Positions 8,864-17,295 of a DNA stretch of 64,000 nt are shown one piece after another. Where the stretch lies: NCBI GenBank assembly GCA_945883725.1, contig CAMCXZ010000005.1:1-64000 (forward strand), written 5' to 3'. The stretch's first letter is position 1. Each line of letters opens with the position of its first letter. This DNA comes from Bifidobacterium breve (lineage in GTDB: Bacteria; Actinomycetota; Actinomycetes; Nanopelagicales; Nanopelagicaceae). The notes below the pieces were generated by a model that was not told the DNA's origin, made no database searches, and worked only from the letters and a program-made list of their open reading frames with translations. The translations under genes and the position numbers were made by a program.

Positions 8864-10210
8864 ATGACTTCTTCCCTGGATAATCTATTCACACCTGGTC
8901 TCGTTGCGGCCCAACAACCGCAATGGCCAGGTGGCTTAGATGGCGAGCCGGTAACTAAGGCTGTTAATCAGTTAAAAGCTTTTCCGCCGCTAGTTTTCGC
9001 GGGTGAATGCGATAACTTAAAAGCCAAGATTGCTTTAGCTGCTGAAGGAAAAGCTTTCTGGTTACAAGGTGGCGACTGCGCCGAAACTTTTGTCGCAGCA
9101 ACTGCAGATTCAATTCGTAATCGCATCAAGACAATCTTGCAGATGGCAGCAGTTCTGCAGTATTACTCAAGTTTGCCAGTTGTAAAAGTCGGACGTATGG
9201 CGGGGCAATTTGCTAAGCCACGATCTAACGACAATGAAACTCGGGGAGATGTAACGCTGCCGGCCTACCGAGGGGATGCGGTAAATGATCTTGAGTTCAC
9301 CCTCGAATCTCGTACGCCAAACCCAGATCGCTTAGTTCGGGTATACAACACCTCGTCTGCAACCTTGAACTTAGTTCGCGCATTTACCCAAGGCGGCTTT
9401 GCCGATCTACGCCAAGTGCACGAATGGAATAAAGGTTTTATTCGCGACAGTTCAGTAGGCGAGCGTTACGAAGCAATGGCTCAAGAAATTGGTCGCGCGC
9501 TGGCGTTTATGACTTCTGCCGGTGTTAACCCCGAAGAATTTAAGACGGTTGATTTCTACTCAAGCCACGAAGCTTTAATTCTGGAATACGAAAAAGCCTT
9601 AACTCGTATCGATTCACGTACTGATCTTCCATACGATGTTTCAGCCCACTTCCTATGGATAGGTGAGCGCACACGCCAGCTAGATGGTGCACATATTGAT
9701 TTCGCATCTAAAATTCGCAATCCAATCGGCGTAAAGCTGGGACCAAAGTCCACAGTTGAAGATGCGCTAACTTTGATCGATCGCTTAGATCCAGATCGTG
9801 AACCAGGCCGCTTAACATTTATTACCCGCATGGGTGCAGGCAAGATTCGCGAAGTATTGCCAGCACTTGTCGATGGCGTAACAAAGTCAGGGGCTAAAGT
9901 TCTTTGGGTCTGCGATCCAATGCACGGCAATACTTACGAAGCACCAAGTGGTTATAAGACACGTAAATTCGATGACGTACTTGATGAAGTTAAAGGCTTC
10001 TTCCAGGTACATAAATCGCTGGGCACGCATCCAGGCGGCATTCACATCGAGCTGACCGGCGACGACGTCACTGAGTGCGTAGGCGGCGGCGAGCAGATTT
10101 CACACGAAGATCTAGCCTCCCGCTATGAGAGCGCCTGCGATCCACGCCTAAATCATTCGCAATCACTTGAGTTAGCATTTTTAGTAGCGGAGATGTTGCG
10201 CGACCGTTAA
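8864..10210 (+). CDS. aroG: 3-deoxy-7-phosphoheptulonate synthase, class II
   Basis: This 448-residue enzyme condenses phosphoenolpyruvate and erythrose-4-phosphate, the first step of the shikimate pathway. Class II (plant/mycobacterial type) markers are WLQGGDCAETF, KVGRMAGQFAKPRS, LPAYRGDAVN, the KLGPKSTVEDAL stretch and WVCDPMHGNTYE. In mycobacteria this gene sits close to pknL and idsA; here those genes are 3-10 kb away, so the neighbourhood is loosely kept. Length is normal. Confidence 0.95.
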   Translation: MTSSLDNLFTPGLVAAQQPQWPGGLDGEPVTKAVNQLKAFPPLVFAGECDNLKAKIALAAEGKAFWLQGGDCAETFVAATADSIRNRIKTILQMAAVLQYYSSLPVVKVGRMAGQFAKPRSNDNETRGDVTLPAYRGDAVNDLEFTLESRTPNPDRLVRVYNTSSATLNLVRAFTQGGFADLRQVHEWNKGFIRDSSVGERYEAMAQEIGRALAFMTSAGVNPEEFKTVDFYSSHEALILEYEKALTRIDSRTDLPYDVSAHFLWIGERTRQLDGAHIDFASKIRNPIGVKLGPKSTVEDALTLIDRLDPDREPGRLTFITRMGAGKIREVLPALVDGVTKSGAKVLWVCDPMHGNTYEAPSGYKTRKFDDVLDEVKGFFQVHKSLGTHPGGIHIELTGDDVTECVGGGEQISHEDLASRYESACDPRLNHSQSLELAFLVAEMLRDR

Positions 10211-10213
10211 GTT
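10208..10213 (+). promoter_or_regulatory. Candidate -10 (TAAGTT) of leaderless ogt
   Basis: TAAGTT overlaps the upstream stop codon and lies six bases before the ogt GTG. No Shine-Dalgarno sequence is visible. Confidence 0.4.
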
Positions 10214-10219
10214 TCACCT

Positions 10220-10714
10220 GTGACGCTTTTAATTACCACCAGCAAGACCCCGATCGGCAATCTAAATCTAATTGCTGACGAGCACGTCTTGCTCGGAGCC
10301 AATCTCTCAAGTATATTTGCGCTTAAGAGTGGTCTTGACGTTTCTGACCAGAGCCGTGAAATTAAAGTTGTAAAAAGTATTCCAATTATTAGTGACTTGA
10401 TTGCTGATTATTTCGATGGCGACATCTCTGCGATCAATGGCATCTCAGTCAGACAGCCTGGTGCGACATTTTCACAAGCAGCTTGGAAAGCAATGCGTAA
10501 AGTAAAAGCGGGGGCAGTCATAACTTATTCTGATTTAGCAGACCGTGCTGGTTCAGCAGCTGCAGTAAGAGCAGCCGGAACAGCATGTGCGAAAAATGCG
10601 ATTATGTTAGTTGTGCCTTGTCATCGCATTGTTAAAAGTGGTGGAGCTCTAGGAAACTATGCCTATGGTGTTAACAAAAAAGAATGGCTATTAGGCCACG
10701 AGGGCGCGCTTTAA
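10220..10714 (+). CDS. ogt: Methylated-DNA--protein-cysteine methyltransferase
   Basis: The protein repairs O6-alkylguanine by moving the alkyl group to its own cysteine. The 164 residues contain the active-site box VVPCHRIV with Cys134, the helix-turn-helix with RAAGTACAKN (arginine finger near residue 117), and ITYSDLADRAG. The first ~80 residues are the variable N-terminal domain. The start is GTG, nine bases after the DAHP synthase stop. Its 3' end overlaps the convergent threonine aldolase gene by 24 bases. Confidence 0.93.
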   Translation: MTLLITTSKTPIGNLNLIADEHVLLGANLSSIFALKSGLDVSDQSREIKVVKSIPIISDLIADYFDGDISAINGISVRQPGATFSQAAWKAMRKVKAGAVITYSDLADRAGSAAAVRAAGTACAKNAIMLVVPCHRIVKSGGALGNYAYGVNKKEWLLGHEGAL

Positions 10715-11725
10715 AACTTCGATTGCATACGCTGTGCCTGCATCATCAATATCTAAATGTGTAACCAGGCGCGCATACTTTGGCCCAAGGGCTCCGATAA
10801 GCAATCCTTCAGCCTTGCAACGAGTAGCGAGTTCAGCAGCGGTAATACTTAATTCGGCCAGATCAAGACCAACGATATTTGTCTGCACAGTTAGCGGATC
10901 AATTACTGACGGAACGACTGCATTTAACGCAACTGCAATCTCTTTAGCGCGGCGATGATCTTCGGCTAGTGGAGCAATATTGTGATCGAGTGCGTAATGA
11001 CCAGCAGCTGCGAGCAAACCAACTTGGCGCATTCCAGCCCCGTAACGCTTACGCCATACTCGAGCTTTCGTGACACGATCTTTAGTTGAAAGCATTACCG
11101 AACCGATTGGCGCACCTAATCCCTTAGATAAACAGATGCTAATAGTGTCGAAATACTTTCCATATTCTAGGAATGAGACTCCGCTAGCAACGTGGGCATT
11201 CCAGATCCGAGCGCCATCTAAATGCAGCGCTAAACCAAGCTTTTGGGCACCTGCATGAAGAGCAGCAATCTCAGAAATAGGCTGAACCGTGCCACCACCA
11301 AAGTTATGAGTATTTTCAACCGCTATCGCAGTTGTTGAAACTAAGTATGGGCCAGAATCTGGGCGAGCAATTTCAAGGGCATCTGCCGCATTCAACAAAC
11401 CATTGACGGCTGGCCAAGTACGAGTGGTGATCCCAGAGAAAACTGCCGCAGCCCCAAGTTCAGCGCGAACGATATGAGAATTAGTTTCAGCTAAAAGTTC
11501 TTCACCTGGCGCAACTAACATGCGAATGGCTAATTGATTAGCTAATGAACCAGTTGGCGTAAATACGCCCGCTTCTTTGCCAAACATGGCAGCAACGCGT
11601 TCTTCAAGTGAGTTAACAGTTGGATCATCGCCATAAACATCATCGCCAACCGGCGCACTCGCAATTGCCTCTCGCATTGCAGCCGATGGGGCAGTGACGG
11701 TATCTGAACGAAGGTCAACTCTCAT
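10691..11725 (-). CDS. ltaE: Low-specificity threonine aldolase
   Basis: This PLP enzyme splits threonine into glycine and acetaldehyde. The 344-residue protein starts with the family signature MRVDLRSDTVTAPSAAMREA and has DDVYGDDPTV, the VENTHNFGGGTVQP segment, LHLDGARIWNAHVASG, and the PLP lysine in SICLSKGLGAPIGS. All key regions are present and the length is normal. It is separated from the downstream-transcribed ogt only by overlapping 3' ends. Confidence 0.94.
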   Translation of the reverse strand: MRVDLRSDTVTAPSAAMREAIASAPVGDDVYGDDPTVNSLEERVAAMFGKEAGVFTPTGSLANQLAIRMLVAPGEELLAETNSHIVRAELGAAAVFSGITTRTWPAVNGLLNAADALEIARPDSGPYLVSTTAIAVENTHNFGGGTVQPISEIAALHAGAQKLGLALHLDGARIWNAHVASGVSFLEYGKYFDTISICLSKGLGAPIGSVMLSTKDRVTKARVWRKRYGAGMRQVGLLAAAGHYALDHNIAPLAEDHRRAKEIAVALNAVVPSVIDPLTVQTNIVGLDLAELSITAAELATRCKAEGLLIGALGPKYARLVTHLDIDDAGTAYAIEVLKRALVA

Positions 11726-11737
11726 GCGTTAAGTCTC

Positions 11738-12598
11738 TCACGCTTCTTTGAGAACAATTAAGTACATAGCAGCTACAACTAAAATCCCACCGAGTGCAGC
11801 CTGCAGCGTTAATCGCTCACCTGCGAAGATGATGGCGAAGAAAGCCGCAAAGACAACTTCCATAGTCAGGATCACGGCAACTTTGGTTGCCGACATATGT
11901 GCCTGTGACCAAGTCTGGACAATAAAGGCAATTGCTGTGGCAAATACAGCTGTGAATACAACAACTGCCCAAACTCCAGAATCAGGTGGGGCTGAATAAC
12001 CTTCAAACGCTGAAGCTACTCCGGTCATAGCGGCACACATTGTCAATTGAGTAATTGTCATGGCATAAACATCGCGACCAGCCGACCATTTACTTAACGC
12101 TGTAATGTGAGCCGCAAATGCAATAGCGCTAAAGAAAACCATTAGCTCGCCAAAGCCAATAGACCAACCCTTTAGCGAAAGTAAGGCGAGTCCAACTGTC
12201 GCCATAAAAACGTAGAACCAAGTATTTTTGCTAACTCGTTCTTTGAAAATGAGGCCGGCAAATAGCGGTGTAAGCACAACGTATAAACCAGTTACAAAGC
12301 CAGTAATTGCAGCGCCAGTATTGGCTAAACCTACGGTCTGGAAAATATATCCACCGCCAAGCAAGAAGCCCGCCGCCAGCCCGCGAAGCAAAAGATCCTT
12401 AGTGAGTAATTTCAAAACTTGAGGGCGAATTAAAATCATCACCAGGACCGCCATCAAAAATCTGGTGAAAAGGAAGTTATTAACGCTCTGACGTTCAATT
12501 GCTGGTTTCATGACGACGAAAGCCAATCCCCAAGCCGCCGAGACCAGCAGAAGAGCGAACGGTGCCAGTTTCAATTGCAGGTTATGACGCGCGTTCAT
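11738..12598 (-). CDS. EamA/DMT family transporter
   Basis: The 286-residue protein has about ten membrane helices in two EamA repeats. The first holds LVSAAWGLAFVVMKPAI, and the second ends GERLTLQAALGGILVVAAMYLIV. It is distinct from the EamA gene at 4262-5134. The start overlaps the nfo stop by four bases (ATGA), so it is translated with nfo, but there is no known functional link. The transported compound is unknown. Confidence 0.86.
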   Translation of the reverse strand: MNARHNLQLKLAPFALLLVSAAWGLAFVVMKPAIERQSVNNFLFTRFLMAVLVMILIRPQVLKLLTKDLLLRGLAAGFLLGGGYIFQTVGLANTGAAITGFVTGLYVVLTPLFAGLIFKERVSKNTWFYVFMATVGLALLSLKGWSIGFGELMVFFSAIAFAAHITALSKWSAGRDVYAMTITQLTMCAAMTGVASAFEGYSAPPDSGVWAVVVFTAVFATAIAFIVQTWSQAHMSATKVAVILTMEVVFAAFFAIIFAGERLTLQAALGGILVVAAMYLIVLKEA

Positions 12599-13461
12599 CC
12601 ACGCATCTTCTTTAGCATCGCAATCTCTTTGCCATGTTTAGGTTCCATTCCCGGAGTTTCCAGAACCATCGGCACATTTTTCATAACGGGGTGATCAAGC
12701 ATCTCTTGGAAAGCTGCCAAACCAATATGACCTTCGCCGATATTTTGGTGGCGATCTTTTAGTGCGCCACAAACATCCATTGAGTCATTAGCGTGGACAA
12801 GTTGGAAACGTTCTGCGCCTGCGATCTCGATTAAGAGATCGATAGTCTCAGTCATGCCGCCTTTTTTAGCGATGTCATGGCCAGCTGCAAATACGTGGCA
12901 AGTGTCCAGACAAATGCCGACCTTTGGGTGATATTCCAAAGCTTTTAAATAATTAGTTAGATCATCTAATTTCTTAACCAGTGATTGACCCTGTCCGGCA
13001 GTTGGCTCAAGTAGAAGCATTGGTGCATCATCACCCAAAGCATTTAGCACCGGCATCATGCCTTCGTGAATCTGTTTCCAGGCATTCTCGACATTATTAA
13101 CATCGACAGCTGAACCAGTATGAATAACAACGCCAAGTGCGCCAATTTCAGCGCCGCGCTTTAAAGAGTAGGCAGTTGAGGCAACTGAATTTTCATATGT
13201 TCCGACGGTAGGTGAACCTAAGTTAATCAAGAATGGGGCGTGAACGTAGGTGAGAATGTCTAGCGCCGCAGCTTTGCTACGGAATTCTTCATCAGCTACT
13301 GGGTTGGCCTCTGGCATTGCCCAACCTCGTGGGTTAGATGCGAAAACTTGAATAACTTCAGCGCCAGTTAGTTCGGCATAAGCGATTGAACGCTTGGCCA
13401 TTCCACCGGAAGTTGGGGTGTGAGCGCCAAGCCTTGGACCTTTTATCTTCGCTTTAGACAT
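12595..13461 (-). CDS. nfo: Deoxyribonuclease IV (AP endonuclease)
   Basis: Endonuclease IV cuts DNA at abasic sites in base excision repair using three zinc ions. The 288-residue TIM barrel shows GAHTPTSGG at the N-terminus, YVHAPFLINLGSP, GVVIHTGS, LLLEPTAGQG, GICLDTCHVFAAGHD, VHANDSMDVCGALKDRHQNIGEG and VLETPG, which together carry the metal-binding His, Glu and Asp residues. A -10-like TAGGCT six bases upstream suggests it has its own leaderless promoter inside the 3' end of the kinase gene. Confidence 0.96.
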   Translation of the reverse strand: MSKAKIKGPRLGAHTPTSGGMAKRSIAYAELTGAEVIQVFASNPRGWAMPEANPVADEEFRSKAAALDILTYVHAPFLINLGSPTVGTYENSVASTAYSLKRGAEIGALGVVIHTGSAVDVNNVENAWKQIHEGMMPVLNALGDDAPMLLLEPTAGQGQSLVKKLDDLTNYLKALEYHPKVGICLDTCHVFAAGHDIAKKGGMTETIDLLIEIAGAERFQLVHANDSMDVCGALKDRHQNIGEGHIGLAAFQEMLDHPVMKNVPMVLETPGMEPKHGKEIAMLKKMRG

Positions 13462-13465
13462 TTGG

Positions 13466-15394
13466 CTAGCCTACTGTGATGGTCACAGTGCTGCCACGTT
13501 TGACCTTGGCGCCCTCTTTCGGTGAAACATTAATAACCTTTTTTGTCTTATTGGCACCAAGAGTTTTAACTTTAACCACCAAATCAAGATCCTTGAGAAT
13601 CTGAGTCGCTTTAGCTTGCGTCTGACCGATGATTCCCTTGGTCGGGATAGTAATAAATGCCGAACCCTTAGAAACTAACAACTCGATCTTGGCACCTTTA
13701 GGAATGTCGCCACCAGCCGGGCTCTGTGAAATCACGCCACCGGGAATAATTTTTTCATCAAAGGCATATGTGACCGTAACATCAAAGCCGGCATCAGTTA
13801 ATTCAGTAAGTGCTTCTTCGCCAATTTTTCCAACGTAGGTATCCACCGCGAGAGTTTCAATTCCTTTACTGACAACTAAATTAATTGTGGCATCACGACG
13901 CACTTTCTTACCTGGCGCAGGGTCTGCCGAAATTACAAAACCTTTGGGAATTTCGGAGTTGAAGACTTCAGTGATAGTGCCAGTGGTTAACGGGAATTTA
14001 GCGATGGCATTTACTGCGGCCTCTGGCGTTAAGCCAACTAGTTGTGGGACTAAGTATCGCTCTGGACCTTTAGAGACGGTTAATTTAACGGTGCCATTTG
14101 TATCAATTTTCTTTCCACCAACTGGATCCTGAGAGAGAATTAATCCCTCCGGCATCTCTTCGCTGTAAACACGTTCGGCAACTTCGCTTTTAAGCCCAAG
14201 CGGCGTTAGAAGCGAGTTCGCCTTATCTACTGATGCTCTAATCACTGAAGGCACGCTAACTTTTGCGCCTGGCCCAAGAATGATCCACCAACCGGCAACG
14301 CCAACGCTTACCGCTAGCGTCATAGCGATGATGCGATTACGACGAACTCGCTTGCTTACGCGGCGTCGTTCTTCGGCGCGATCCTTTTTGGTTGATCCAG
14401 TGTTCTCGGTCATGGGGGCAACTATCTCGGTTGCTTGCACTGATTTAGCAGCTTCGGCACGCTTAGTAGCACGAGATTTATCTCGCACTTCTTCTCGAAT
14501 CGGGGCAACTGGTAGATCTAATTGAAGACTCATTTGCTTACGTTTCGGATCAATTTCATCACGCACTCGATTTAGTTCCGAAAGAAATTCGCCGGCATCG
14601 CGTGGTCGATCATCTGGGTTCGTACTTGTAGCTTTGGCAACCAGGTTTTCAAGTGCTTCGGGCACGCCTTTTACTTTGCTACTTAACAATGGAATTCTCT
14701 CGTTTACATGCATATACGCAATTTGAATTGGAGTATCGGCAGCGAACGGCTTTTCACCTGTGATCATTTCAAATAGCACAATAGCTGCGGCATAAACATC
14801 ACTTCGTGAATCTGCGATACCTCGTTGAACTTGTTCAGGTGATAGATAAGAAACGCTACCGAGAATTACGCTGGATTCAGCCGTCATAGTGGTGCCCAAC
14901 ATATTTCCACGGGCTAAGCCAAAGTCGGCAATTTTTACCCGACCTTCTTTTGAGATTAAAATATTTTCAGGCTTGATGTCACGATGAATAATGCCAATAT
15001 TGTGCGCAGCAGCTAGTGCACTTAAAACCGGATCAATAAAAGAAAGCGCATCATCGACTGTGAGTTTGCCTCGTTCAAAAATGTAATCACGAAGCGTGTG
15101 GCCTTCAACTAGTTCCATCACAATGAAAACTGCCGGAACTCCACTTTGATTCCAACCTTGATCTTGTACTGCAACAATATTTGGATGCGACAGCGACGCG
15201 GCAGCTTTTGCTTCGCGAATAAAGCGACCAACGAAATCTTCATCCTGGGCTAGATGTGGATGCATGATCTTGACTGCAACTTTGCGATCTAGCCGAGTAT
15301 CGATAGCGCTATAAATTGTGGCCATGCCGCCGGTGGCAAGCAGCGCCGTTAACTGGTAACGGTCATCAATTAATTCGCCAGTTAGATCAGACAC
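13466..15394 (-). CDS. pknL: Serine/threonine protein kinase with four PASTA domains (PknL-like)
   Basis: This 642-residue membrane kinase has a cytoplasmic catalytic domain (residues ~12-275) with the glycine loop ATGGMATIY, Lys42 in VAVKIM, HRDIKPEN (Asp139) and DFG (157-159). A charged linker and one membrane helix (~354-372) follow. About 270 residues outside the membrane then form four PASTA repeats, which bind peptidoglycan fragments in this family. PknL is chosen because the gene lies near class II DAHP synthase, idsA and metF, as pknL does in mycobacteria. The start is GTG with TAAGAT six bases before it. Confidence 0.92.
   Translation of the reverse strand: MSDLTGELIDDRYQLTALLATGGMATIYSAIDTRLDRKVAVKIMHPHLAQDEDFVGRFIREAKAAASLSHPNIVAVQDQGWNQSGVPAVFIVMELVEGHTLRDYIFERGKLTVDDALSFIDPVLSALAAAHNIGIIHRDIKPENILISKEGRVKIADFGLARGNMLGTTMTAESSVILGSVSYLSPEQVQRGIADSRSDVYAAAIVLFEMITGEKPFAADTPIQIAYMHVNERIPLLSSKVKGVPEALENLVAKATSTNPDDRPRDAGEFLSELNRVRDEIDPKRKQMSLQLDLPVAPIREEVRDKSRATKRAEAAKSVQATEIVAPMTENTGSTKKDRAEERRRVSKRVRRNRIIAMTLAVSVGVAGWWIILGPGAKVSVPSVIRASVDKANSLLTPLGLKSEVAERVYSEEMPEGLILSQDPVGGKKIDTNGTVKLTVSKGPERYLVPQLVGLTPEAAVNAIAKFPLTTGTITEVFNSEIPKGFVISADPAPGKKVRRDATINLVVSKGIETLAVDTYVGKIGEEALTELTDAGFDVTVTYAFDEKIIPGGVISQSPAGGDIPKGAKIELLVSKGSAFITIPTKGIIGQTQAKATQILKDLDLVVKVKTLGANKTKKVINVSPKEGAKVKRGSTVTITVG
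13468..13473 (-). promoter_or_regulatory. Candidate -10 (TAGGCT) of leaderless nfo
   Basis: On the minus strand TAGGCT is six bases before the nfo ATG, beside the pknL stop codon. A perfect inverted repeat, ACTGTGA-TGG-TCACAGT (13473-13489), abuts it upstream. Confidence 0.45.
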
Positions 15395-15400
15395 AGCTAA

Positions 15401-15406
15401 ATCTTA
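15401..15406 (-). promoter_or_regulatory. Candidate -10 (TAAGAT) of leaderless pknL
   Basis: On the minus strand TAAGAT is followed by six bases and the GTG start of the kinase gene. It lies in the short gap after the P-loop kinase gene, so pknL need not rely on the riboswitch transcript. Confidence 0.5.
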
Positions 15407-15412
15407 GGCTAG

Positions 15413-15955
15413 CTATTGCGTAGAGAGGATGAAATCCGCTCTTTCGCGAGTTAAGTCGCGTGCAAAATATTCACTTTCCATCTTCTGCCACTTGACCATC
15501 TCGCCACGAATCTCTTCACCATCTCGCTCTAAAACCCTAGCTAATCCAATACTTTGATCAATATCTAGCCAAATTGAAGTTGTTAAATCCGCTTGAAGTA
15601 GCTGATTAGAGCTACCGACTCCTTCAATGATTAGTAGTTGTGCGGCCTTAATCTCTCGCGTACCAGAAAAAGATGCGGTGGCCCAGTCATAGATGGCTAG
15701 GTCTGTTGCCTTGCCAGAGCTTTGAGCCGCAATTAATTGGGCAATTCGCTGAAATAGATCTTGCGATAGCGCGTCATCCCAACCGTTGTATAACTCATCA
15801 AGATGTATAACTTCAATATCGTAAGTTCCGCCAAATGCTCGCGCGATCTCATCGGCTAACGTGCTCTTTCCGGAACCTGCCGGGCCATCAATTGCTAGGA
15901 CTAGAGGTTTAGCTGATTCGTTAAATAGGTCGCGGAGCGCTTCGTTGATCTGCAT
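15413..15955 (-). CDS. P-loop small-molecule kinase (uridine-kinase-like), in a TPP riboswitch operon
   Basis: The 180-residue protein has a Walker A motif GPAGSGKST, a HLDELYNGWDD substrate-lid segment, an IIEGVGSS strand, and RDGEEIRGEMVKW with TRERADFIL near the end, like uridine/nucleoside kinases. The ATG at 15955 is chosen over the TTG at 15982 because GGAGG (15963-15967) lies seven bases before it. It overlaps the 3' end of the PnuC-family gene by 35 bases, so both are probably co-translated and under the same TPP riboswitch. The substrate is unknown; a thiamine-related kinase is a reasonable guess from context only. Confidence 0.75.
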   Translation of the reverse strand: MQINEALRDLFNESAKPLVLAIDGPAGSGKSTLADEIARAFGGTYDIEVIHLDELYNGWDDALSQDLFQRIAQLIAAQSSGKATDLAIYDWATASFSGTREIKAAQLLIIEGVGSSNQLLQADLTTSIWLDIDQSIGLARVLERDGEEIRGEMVKWQKMESEYFARDLTRERADFILSTQ

Positions 15956-16511
15956 ACCAACGCCTCCAACCTTGAAGTGCAATCATTGTGAATATTGCGT
16001 ATAGGAATGAAGTGAAATAATAACCTTGATTGAAATAGAGCGCGGTGCCAGCTATATCTACAACTATCCAGATTACCCAACTCTCATATTTTTCTAAGAC
16101 CATTAAAATTTGTGCAATTAGTGAGCCCACAAAGAGAAATGAATCAACAACTGTTGCAGACGCGCCAATTCTAGAAAGAAAGGGCGCCAGAACTAACCAC
16201 AAGCCGAGTATCCATAGAACTGAATAAATGCGGCTCCGGTTGCCAAGTTTGCCAGGCTTAGCACCTGATGGTGCCCAACCTTTCCAGCCACTAAATGCTG
16301 CGGCAATAAATACAAATTGAAGAGCAGCGCTAGCAATTAAGTTAGCTTGATAGAAGAAGATCGCATACAGCGCACTGCTAATTGCCCAAAATGGCCAGGT
16401 TATGCGTTTGCCGGTTGTGCCTAACCAGACTCCGGTTAAGGAAGTAAGCGCTGCGACAAATTCGAGGACAGATACTTCGTAACCCCAGGCGGTAAATAAA
16501 ATGTATGACAC
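15921..16511 (-). CDS. pnuT: PnuC-family vitamin transporter, probably for thiamine (PnuT-like)
   Basis: PnuC-type carriers pass non-phosphorylated vitamins across the membrane, and kinases then trap them. The protein (about 196 residues) has 6-7 hydrophobic helices and family stretches TGVWLGTTGKRITWPFW, SALYAIFFYQ, WIVVDIAGTALYFNQGYYFTSFLYAIF and ALQGWRRW. GTG at 16511 is favoured because GGGG lies six bases before it; a TTG at 16523 (200 residues) is possible. A TPP riboswitch directly upstream makes thiamine the best substrate guess, rather than nicotinamide riboside. Confidence 0.85.
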   Translation of the reverse strand: MSYILFTAWGYEVSVLEFVAALTSLTGVWLGTTGKRITWPFWAISSALYAIFFYQANLIASAALQFVFIAAAFSGWKGWAPSGAKPGKLGNRSRIYSVLWILGLWLVLAPFLSRIGASATVVDSFLFVGSLIAQILMVLEKYESWVIWIVVDIAGTALYFNQGYYFTSFLYAIFTMIALQGWRRWYADQRSAPRPI

Positions 16512-16521
16512 GTTAAACCCC

Positions 16522-16614
16522 AATTCCAGGTCCGCATTACCGGACCGGTCAAGCGGTCGATCTGTGAATTACAGATCCTCTCAGCCAATTCCTTTAGGCT
16601 CCCGCACCGCAAAC
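16522..16614 (-). promoter_or_regulatory. TPP riboswitch (THI element) before the PnuC-family gene
   Basis: Read on the minus strand the conserved THI parts occur in order: GCGGTGCGGG, then GGCTGAGAGG (CTGAGA at 16579-16584), an ATCTG/CAGAT hairpin, GACCGCTTGACC, and GGTAATGCGG (16532-16541). These match the pyrimidine- and pyrophosphate-sensing arms of the TPP aptamer. The outer stem would end next to the GGGG ribosome site, so control of translation start is likely. Confidence 0.88.
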
Positions 16615-16618
16615 TATA
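16613..16618 (-). promoter_or_regulatory. Candidate -10 (TATAGT) for the TPP riboswitch transcript
   Basis: TATAGT on the minus strand lies just before the 5' side of the aptamer, the expected place for its promoter. No clear -35 was seen. Confidence 0.45.
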
Positions 16619-16663
16619 GCGATTTAGTAAGAAATTCGCGCTGCTTTACGAGAGAATTAGCTC

Positions 16664-16996
16664 GTGGAGAAATACGGTTATTTGGCGATGTTAGCTTTCA
16701 CCCTTTGTGGATCCATCTGGCTAGAAGTATTTTTGAAGGTTGGCGTAATTCGCAGGTTTAAGCGAGTGATTTTGAGCATTTTACCGACCGCTATCTTTTT
16801 TCTAATTTGGGATGCCTACGCAATTAACCGTGGCCATTGGTATTTTGATAAGAATCAGATCCTCGGAATTTTTGGCCCCTTCGGCATTCCGCTCGAGGAG
16901 TTCATGTTCTTCTTAATTGTGCCGCTAGCTGCGCTATTAACAATTGAAGCTGTGCGGACTGTTAAAAAACATTGGGAAGTAGGGGATGAGTCATGA
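16664..16996 (+). CDS. crtYc: Lycopene cyclase subunit, CrtYc type
   Basis: This 110-residue membrane protein is one half of the heterodimeric lycopene cyclase found in actinobacteria. It has three hydrophobic helices and the family signature PLEEFMFFLIVP, with the WDAYAINRGHWYF segment before it. The start is GTG. It overlaps crtYd by four bases. The pair closes the ends of lycopene to form beta- or other rings; ring type cannot be told from sequence. The gene diverges from the TPP-riboswitch operon. Confidence 0.9.
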   Translation: MEKYGYLAMLAFTLCGSIWLEVFLKVGVIRRFKRVILSILPTAIFFLIWDAYAINRGHWYFDKNQILGIFGPFGIPLEEFMFFLIVPLAALLTIEAVRTVKKHWEVGDES

Positions 16997-17295
16997 CCTA
17001 CACCCAAATCGCACTGATGGCGGTTTTTATCGCATCTTTCCTTGACCTAGAAGTGCTTCAGACGAAGTTGCTTAAGCGAAAAGTTTTCTGGACTTCTTAT
17101 GCAATTATTTTGCCGTTTCAGTTGCTGACTAATTGGTGGCTAACTTCTAGAGAGATTGTCATGTATAGCGAAGATACAATTTTAGGATTACGTATTGCAT
17201 CCGCACCGCTAGAAGATTTATTCTTTGGCTTTGCGTTAATTCTTTCGGTAATGGCAACCTGGGTTTATCTTGGCCGTAAAGCAAATAAAAACTAA
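16993..17295 (+). CDS. crtYd: Lycopene cyclase subunit, CrtYd type
   Basis: The 100-residue partner of the upstream cyclase subunit has three helices and the matching signature PLEDLFFGFALIL. The ATG overlaps the crtYc stop (ATGA), which suggests coupled translation and equal amounts. Its 3' end overlaps the convergent crtB stop by four bases. Both subunits are needed for activity in characterised members of the family. Confidence 0.9.
   Translation: MTYTQIALMAVFIASFLDLEVLQTKLLKRKVFWTSYAIILPFQLLTNWWLTSREIVMYSEDTILGLRIASAPLEDLFFGFALILSVMATWVYLGRKANKN

Noticed and set aside
9556-9930. 124-residue minus-strand ORF inside the DAHP synthase gene
   Set aside because: It is a shadow frame with no family features, and the sense strand encodes conserved DAHP synthase.
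13629-14525. Several plus-strand ORFs of 69-81 residues opposite the PASTA and linker region of pknL
   Set aside because: They are shadows of the kinase gene; none has a ribosome site or family features.
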